Of a stretch of DNA of 64,000 nt, positions 62,031 through 64,000 are shown in pieces. The first letter of the stretch is position 1, and every line of letters starts with the position of its first letter. The stretch comes from an uncultured Bacteroides sp. (GTDB lineage: Bacteria; Bacteroidota; Bacteroidia; Bacteroidales; Bacteroidaceae): contig NZ_OY782578.1 in the NCBI RefSeq assembly GCF_963677945.1, positions 1,488,001-1,552,000 on the forward strand, in the 5' to 3' direction. The position numbers and the translations under genes were made by a program. Under the pieces are notes generated by a model that saw nothing but the letters and a program-made list of their open reading frames with translations, was not told the DNA's origin and ran no database searches.

Positions 62031-64000
62031 ATGAAAAAGTACGATATAAAATCCACAGATAAAGAGACACTCAGAAAGTGGTATTACCTCATGACACTTG
62101 GTCGCATGATTGACGAGAAAGCACCTGCTTATTTACTTCAATCATTAGGCTGGTCGTTTCATGCCCCCTATGCCGGGCATGACGGTATACAACTTGCCAT
62201 GGGACAAGTCTTTACCAGAGGAGAGGATTTCTTTTTCCCCTATTACCGTGACTTGCTTGCCGCCCTTTCTGCCGGAATGACTGCCGAGGAAATTATCCTT
62301 AACGGGTTATCCAAAGCAACCGACTTAACAAGTGGCGGGCGTCACATGTCCAATCATTTTGCCAAGATGGAATGGAATATTGAAAATATCTCATCGGCTA
62401 CTGCAACCCAGGATCTTCATGCAGTAGGAGCAGCCCGCGCCATGGCCTACTATGGACATAAAGGAGTAGTTATAGCCTCACACGGAGAATCTTCCGTATC
62501 CGAAGGGTTTGTTTACGAAGCAATCAATGGAGCAAGTACAGAACAGCTGCCTGTAATCTTTGTAATAGAAGACAACGGATTTGGTATATCCGTTCCTAAA
62601 AAAGACCAGACATCCAATCCAAAGGTTGCTGCTAATTTTTCCGGATTCAAGAATCTTAAGATCATCTATTGCAACGGCAAAGATGTGTTCGATTCCATGA
62701 ATGCTATGGCTGAAGCCCGTGAATATGCAATTACAAAGCATAATCCGGTTATTGTTCATGCCAACTGTGTGCGTATTGGCTCGCACTCTAATTCAGATAA
62801 ACATACCCTGTATCGTGATGAAGATGAACTGGCATACGTAAAGGCTGCCGATCCACTACAGAAATTCAGGAGAATGTTATTGCGCTACGAACGATTTACT
62901 GAAGATGAACTAAAGAAGATTGAAGAAGAGGCAAAGAAAGAACTGAGTGCCGCCAATAAGAAAGCCATTGCAGCACCCGATCCCGATGCCTCTACGGTAC
63001 TCGATTATGTTCTTCCCGAACCATATAAACCACAGGTTTATGTTGACGGAACCCATAACCAGGAAGGAGAGAAGAAGAGTATGGTTACAGCTATCAATGA
63101 AACATTGAAGGCTGAGTTCAGACACAATCCCGATACTTTCCTCTGGGGACAGGACGTGGCTAATAAAGATAAGGGCGGAGTGTTTAATGTAACCAAAGGC
63201 CTGCAGCAGGAATTCGGTGTTAAAAGAGTTTTCAATGCACCCATTGCAGAAGATTATATCGTGGGTACCGCCAATGGTATGAGCCGCTTTGATCCTAAAA
63301 TACGAATTGTTATTGAAGGAGCCGAGTTTGCCGATTATTTCTGGCCGGCAGTAGAGCAATACGTTGAGTGTACACACGAATACTGGCGAAGCAACGGACA
63401 GTTTGTGCCAAATATAACGTTACGTCTAGCTTCGGGAGGATATATTGGCGGAGGACTTTATCATTCACAAACCTTGGAGGGTGCGTTGACCACACTTCCG
63501 GGTGCACGCATTGTCTATCCTTCTTTTGCCGATGATGCCGCGGGATTGTTACGTACCAGCATGCGTTCAAAAGGATTCACCCTCTATCTGGAACCCAAAG
63601 CACAGTATAATGCAGTGGAGGCAGCAACTGTGGTGCCCGATGATTTTGAAGTACCATTCGGGAAGGCGCGTATTCGTCGGGAAGGAACCGACCTCAGTAT
63701 TATCACCTATGGTAACACTACCCATTTCTGCCTTACCGTGGCCGATCGCCTGGCAAAAGAATCCGGTTGGAATGTAGAAGTGATCGATCTTCGTTCACTT
63801 ATTCCGCTCGATAAAGAAGCCATTTTTGAATCAGTGAAGAAAACCAGCAAAGCACTGATAGTGCATGAAGACAAAATCTTTTCAGGATTCGGTGCCGAGA
63901 TTGCAGCAATGATAGGAGAGGAGATGTTCCGTTATCTCGATGCCCCCGTTCAGCGGGTTGGTTCAATTTTTACCCCGGTAGGTTTTCATCCTAATTTTGA
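62031..64000 (+). CDS. Fused alpha/beta E1 component of a thiamine-diphosphate 2-oxo-acid dehydrogenase (3' end outside window)
   Basis: The frame starts at ATG 62031, 25 bases after E2, and stays open to the window end (656 codons visible, only a short tail missing). The first half is an E1-alpha-like domain with HAPYAGHDGIQLAMG, GGRHMSNHF, the ThDP/Mg motif HGESSVSEG...EDN (about 151-182) and GFGISVPKKD. The second half from about 345 is E1-beta-like with INETLKAEFRHNP, NAPIAEDYIVGTANGM, SGGYIGGGLYHSQTLE and the later VIDLRSLIPLDKEAIF. Alpha and beta parts in one chain are usual in Bacteroidetes. It decarboxylates a 2-oxo acid and acylates the E2 lipoate. Pyruvate or branched-chain acids cannot be separated by eye. 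Confidence 0.93.
   Translation, partial: MKKYDIKSTDKETLRKWYYLMTLGRMIDEKAPAYLLQSLGWSFHAPYAGHDGIQLAMGQVFTRGEDFFFPYYRDLLAALSAGMTAEEIILNGLSKATDLTSGGRHMSNHFAKMEWNIENISSATATQDLHAVGAARAMAYYGHKGVVIASHGESSVSEGFVYEAINGASTEQLPVIFVIEDNGFGISVPKKDQTSNPKVAANFSGFKNLKIIYCNGKDVFDSMNAMAEAREYAITKHNPVIVHANCVRIGSHSNSDKHTLYRDEDELAYVKAADPLQKFRRMLLRYERFTEDELKKIEEEAKKELSAANKKAIAAPDPDASTVLDYVLPEPYKPQVYVDGTHNQEGEKKSMVTAINETLKAEFRHNPDTFLWGQDVANKDKGGVFNVTKGLQQEFGVKRVFNAPIAEDYIVGTANGMSRFDPKIRIVIEGAEFADYFWPAVEQYVECTHEYWRSNGQFVPNITLRLASGGYIGGGLYHSQTLEGALTTLPGARIVYPSFADDAAGLLRTSMRSKGFTLYLEPKAQYNAVEAATVVPDDFEVPFGKARIRREGTDLSIITYGNTTHFCLTVADRLAKESGWNVEVIDLRSLIPLDKEAIFESVKKTSKALIVHEDKIFSGFGAEIAAMIGEEMFRYLDAPVQRVGSIFTPVGFHPNF

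Noticed and set aside
1-64000. Mobile elements, phage genes or toxin-antitoxin pairs
   Set aside because: No transposase, integrase, phage structural or toxin-antitoxin proteins were seen among the genes of the window.

Overview
The window looks like a chromosomal segment of a Bacteroidales member, most likely genus Bacteroides. It carries two SusC/SusD pairs, many lipoproteins with Bacteroidetes-style lipoboxes, and promoters of the TTTG / TAnnTTTG type. It is AT-rich, with tight head-to-tail operons and many strong stem-loop terminators. I saw no insertion sequence, phage gene, CRISPR array or plasmid function.

Layout. 1-8456: 3' part of a polysaccharide-utilisation-like operon: the C-terminus of a SusD protein, two fasciclin (FAS1) lipoproteins, then a SusC/SusD pair. 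8555-10521 (minus): xanthine salvage pair, xpt and an NCS2 permease. 10874-12133: a lipoprotein resembling PNGase F. 12958-30223: a sialic-acid / sialoglycan locus: nanA lyase, AGE-type epimerase, SusC/SusD, nanM mutarotase, GH33 sialidase, GH20 hexosaminidase, two SGNH/SASA esterases, an MFS transporter (nanT) and NanQ/YhcH. It is followed by a GH92 alpha-mannosidase with its own promoter (30453-32759). Together these genes could strip N-glycans from host glycoproteins: amide release, de-O-acetylation, desialylation, hexosamine removal and mannose trimming, then import and breakdown of Neu5Ac to GlcNAc. No sialate kinase, nagA/nagB or local regulator is present.

33297-49287: housekeeping genes: a SNF2-family helicase, sucCD, a metY-type sulfhydrylase, rny with zapA and a small coiled-coil gene, a nucleosidase, tRNA-Trp, uraA, a phosphodiester glycosidase, and an outer-membrane-protein/glnB/amt nitrogen operon. 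49514-58381: accessory genes: a DUF169 protein, a lipoprotein of the rSAM/lipoprotein family without a neighbouring partner, GH29 fucosidase, a lipocalin-MsrB fusion, a Cthe_2159-like beta-helix lipoprotein, and a radical SAM + DUF4130 pair. 58534-64000: a 2-oxo-acid dehydrogenase operon: lpdA, lplA, E2 and a fused E1 cut by the window end.

The observations most worth checking are an in-frame TAG that cuts off the conserved C-terminus of the sialate O-acetylesterase (28384), the lipocalin-MsrB fusion, the PNGase-like gene beside the sialic-acid locus, the twin FAS1 lipoproteins in a SusC/D operon, and several structured intergenic elements (23666, 33154-33250, 50354-50433, 41770-41862). All family assignments come from reading the sequence; no database search was run.
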